This document shows, piece after piece, positions 48,151-49,494 of a DNA stretch of 49,494 nt. The notes below the pieces were generated by a model. That model saw only the letters and a list, made by a program, of their open reading frames with translations, was not told the DNA's origin and made no database searches. Origin of the DNA: Arthrobacter sp. Soil736. Lineage in GTDB: Bacteria; Actinomycetota; Actinomycetes; Actinomycetales; Micrococcaceae. Location of the stretch: positions 1 to 49,494 of the forward strand of contig NZ_LMSB01000025.1 in assembly GCF_001428005.1 (NCBI RefSeq), written 5' to 3'. A program made the translations under genes and the position numbers. Positions within the stretch are counted from its first letter, which is position 1; each line of letters starts with the position of its first letter.

Positions 48151-48720
48151 ATGGGTAGACCGATGCAGTTTGAGACGGAGACGGCCGTCGACAAGGCGAT
48201 GGACCTGTTCTGGCGTCAGGGGTACGCCGGAACGACGCCGCAGGAGTTAGCCAGTGAGCTGGGGATCGGCAAAGGCAGTCTCTACAACACGTTTGAGAGC
48301 AAACACGCGCTGTTCGTGCGTGCCCTTCGGCGCTACAGCGAGCGACGACTCGAGTACCTGACCGACCTGCTCTCAGCGCCTGGGCCGATCGGGCCCCGCC
48401 TCAAAGCGGCGATGACTGTCCTTGCCGGCATAGGCGAGCACCAGCGGGGGTGCGTCATGGTCAATGCTGCCGCGGAGCTCGGCCCCGCCGACGTCGACGT
48501 GAATCGCATCGCGGACGACCTCTTCACACAGATCGAAGCCGTGTTTCGGCAAGCAATCGCCCAGGGACAAGAGTCTGGAGAATTCGCCGTGGATCGGGTT
48601 GCCGACACTGCCGCCAGTCAACTGCTTGCCTCCGTGATCGGGCTTAGCGTGCTCGTCAAGGCAGGTGGACCGTCAGGGAAGTTCGGCACCGTCGTCGACG
48701 GCATCGTTGACGGCTTGTGA
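48151..48720 (+). CDS. TetR/AcrR-family regulator
   Basis: A 189-residue TetR regulator. The helix-turn-helix is at about residues 12-55 (AVDKAMDLFWRQGYAGTTPQ, ELASELGIGKGSLYNTFESK). The C-terminal domain resembles TetR_C of the YcdC/AcuR-like type (HQRGCVMVNAAAELGPADVD), where a conserved Cys is followed by NAA. No clear Shine-Dalgarno precedes the ATG, so translation may be leaderless. It is divergent from the TDT transporter and its operator lies between them; control of the TDT-catC-MFS genes is likely. Confidence 0.93.
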   Translation: MGRPMQFETETAVDKAMDLFWRQGYAGTTPQELASELGIGKGSLYNTFESKHALFVRALRRYSERRLEYLTDLLSAPGPIGPRLKAAMTVLAGIGEHQRGCVMVNAAAELGPADVDVNRIADDLFTQIEAVFRQAIAQGQESGEFAVDRVADTAASQLLASVIGLSVLVKAGGPSGKFGTVVDGIVDGL

Positions 48721-48762
48721 CGTCGAAAAGAATCAACGATCAGACGTGAGCAGGCGCGCGGG

Positions 48763-49347
48763 TCAGTCTGATGCTGTGAAGAGTTCGATGCCGGCTGCGA
48801 TTGCGACTTCTCCGTAGGCGTTTGCGAGGTCAGCGAGGCTCGCGTGTTTGTTCAAGCCACTCGGGTTCGGGACCACCCAGACGGCGGCGCCGCCGAGAGG
48901 ATCCGGCTGACGTCCGACCCTCGCCTGCGGCCGGACGAAAGCAGTCCGGTAGGCTGTGATTCCCAATACCGCCACCACTGCCGGAGCGATGCGTTCGACG
49001 CGCTCGGACAGCGCTTCGACTCCAGTGGTGAGTTGCTCTGCGGTGAGTTCGTCCGCGCGCGCCGACGCTCCCGCAACGAGAGAGGTGATGCCGAGGCCAC
49101 GCTCATGCAGATGCGTGAGGTCTTCGGGAAGGAAGCCCGCGGACGCATCTATCCGCCGATCGACGATGCCCGCCCGGTAGAGAGCAGGATAAAAGCGGTT
49201 GCTCCCGCCGCCGCCGAAATGCGCCTGCACCGCGACCGCGCGCAGACCGGGATTAATGCCGACGAACAGAAGTCGCGTCTGGTCCCCGAGCAGGTCCGGC
49301 AAGCTCCCGCCGCGGAACGAATCAAGCGCAGACCGAGTAAACCGCAC
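48763..49347 (-). CDS. mug: G/U mismatch-specific uracil-DNA glycosylase (MUG-type)
   Basis: About 194 residues of the MUG/TDG uracil-DNA glycosylase family. Motif 1 is GINPGL (near 31-36) and motif 2 is NPSGLNKHA (near 162-170), with SNRFYPALYRAGI between them. It flips and excises uracil or ethenocytosine from mismatched DNA in base-excision repair. The start is one of two adjacent GTGs just after AAGGTGGA; the inner GTG at 49347 is given, the outer one adds a single residue. It stands alone between the TetR gene and the window end. It is not obviously tied to the neighbouring catabolic genes. Confidence 0.92.
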   Translation of the reverse strand: MRFTRSALDSFRGGSLPDLLGDQTRLLFVGINPGLRAVAVQAHFGGGGSNRFYPALYRAGIVDRRIDASAGFLPEDLTHLHERGLGITSLVAGASARADELTAEQLTTGVEALSERVERIAPAVVAVLGITAYRTAFVRPQARVGRQPDPLGGAAVWVVPNPSGLNKHASLADLANAYGEVAIAAGIELFTASD

Positions 49348-49494
49348 CACTCCACCTTAGGACCTGGGGCATCCGGGAGCCAGATCCCGACGAGACTCAC
49401 CAATAGTGCTCGCGAAACGGGGTGCATGCCTCATTTGAGAAACGCTCGCGAAATCACGGGCCGCTACGGGCACGGCGGTGACGATGAGGGATGG

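Noticed and set aside
1..49494. CRISPR array, tRNA, rRNA, riboswitch, toxin-antitoxin or known defence system
   Set aside because: No regularly spaced repeats, cloverleaf-type sequence, rRNA core motif or recognised defence genes were seen on reading both strands.

Overview
The window looks like chromosomal DNA from a high-GC actinobacterium, most probably an Arthrobacter/Pseudarthrobacter-type member of the Micrococcaceae. This rests on strong G/C bias at third codon positions, clear GGAG-type ribosome binding sites, many GTG starts, and the mix of families present (NCS1 allantoin/hydantoin transport, Mhq-type quinone detoxification, maleylacetate reductase, two-domain Lrp regulators, a TDT transporter). 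No rRNA, tRNA, CRISPR array, intact insertion sequence or replication origin was seen. The genus is an inference, not a measurement.

Layout. (1) 1-2.6 kb: a minus-strand purine/hydantoin operon with an NCS1 permease, an Asp/Glu/hydantoin racemase lacking one of its two catalytic cysteines, and the start of an allantoinase cut by the window edge. (2) 3.3-11.2 kb: the most unusual part. A tight five-gene minus-strand operon encodes a YjbQ/UPF0047 protein, an FGGY sugar kinase, a xylose-isomerase-like TIM barrel, an archaeal-type triose-phosphate-isomerase homologue and an SDR dehydrogenase. It diverges from a LysR regulator, an APC permease and a DUF1349 protein. The LysR gene sits beside a T-N11-A dyad, and part of that dyad recurs before the permease. 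(3) 11.2-13 kb: a possible transposition-helper remnant, an unknown membrane protein and strong hairpins. (4) 13-19.4 kb: a quinone/aromatic stress block. mhqD-mhqO diverges from a MarR gene, followed by yceI, a CxxC carboxymuconolactone-decarboxylase-family protein, pirin, a small GNAT and maleylacetate reductase. A matching 12-bp dyad sits before both mhqO and yceI. (5) 19.8-21.5 kb: a molybdenum oxidoreductase, its FAD reductase partner and a zinc-ribbon DUF6510 protein.

(6) 22.6-26.3 kb: a two-domain Lrp regulator diverging from an MFS transporter and an M20 amidohydrolase. (7) 26.3-36 kb: a decayed accessory stretch. Broken genes (two dihydrofolate-reductase-family loci, one dead; DUF1697; a DUF2269-like membrane protein; an SDR fragment; a winged-helix protein) alternate with intact small detoxification modules: RidA, MarR plus an NTF2-like protein, a VOC protein, and TetR plus a quinone-oxidoreductase-like dehydrogenase. 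(8) 35.8-38.2 kb: an animal-type transketolase and a DUF1508 protein. (9) 38.4-45.4 kb: a second two-domain Lrp regulator diverging from a polar-amino-acid ABC transporter, a ThDP decarboxylase and a YtcJ-like amidohydrolase. (10) 45.5-49.4 kb: a YbfB-type MFS transporter, a muconolactone isomerase, a TDT/SLAC1 transporter controlled by a divergent TetR protein, and a MUG-type DNA glycosylase.

Taken together, the window is a patchwork of catabolic and detoxification modules. Each has its own divergent regulator, and relic genes separate them, as expected of a fast-turnover accessory region. The best candidate for an undescribed system is the 3.5-11.2 kb cassette. Its enzyme set resembles tetritol/tetrulose catabolism (kinase, dehydrogenase, two isomerases), but the permease class, the YjbQ protein and the TIM type are not those of the known pathways.
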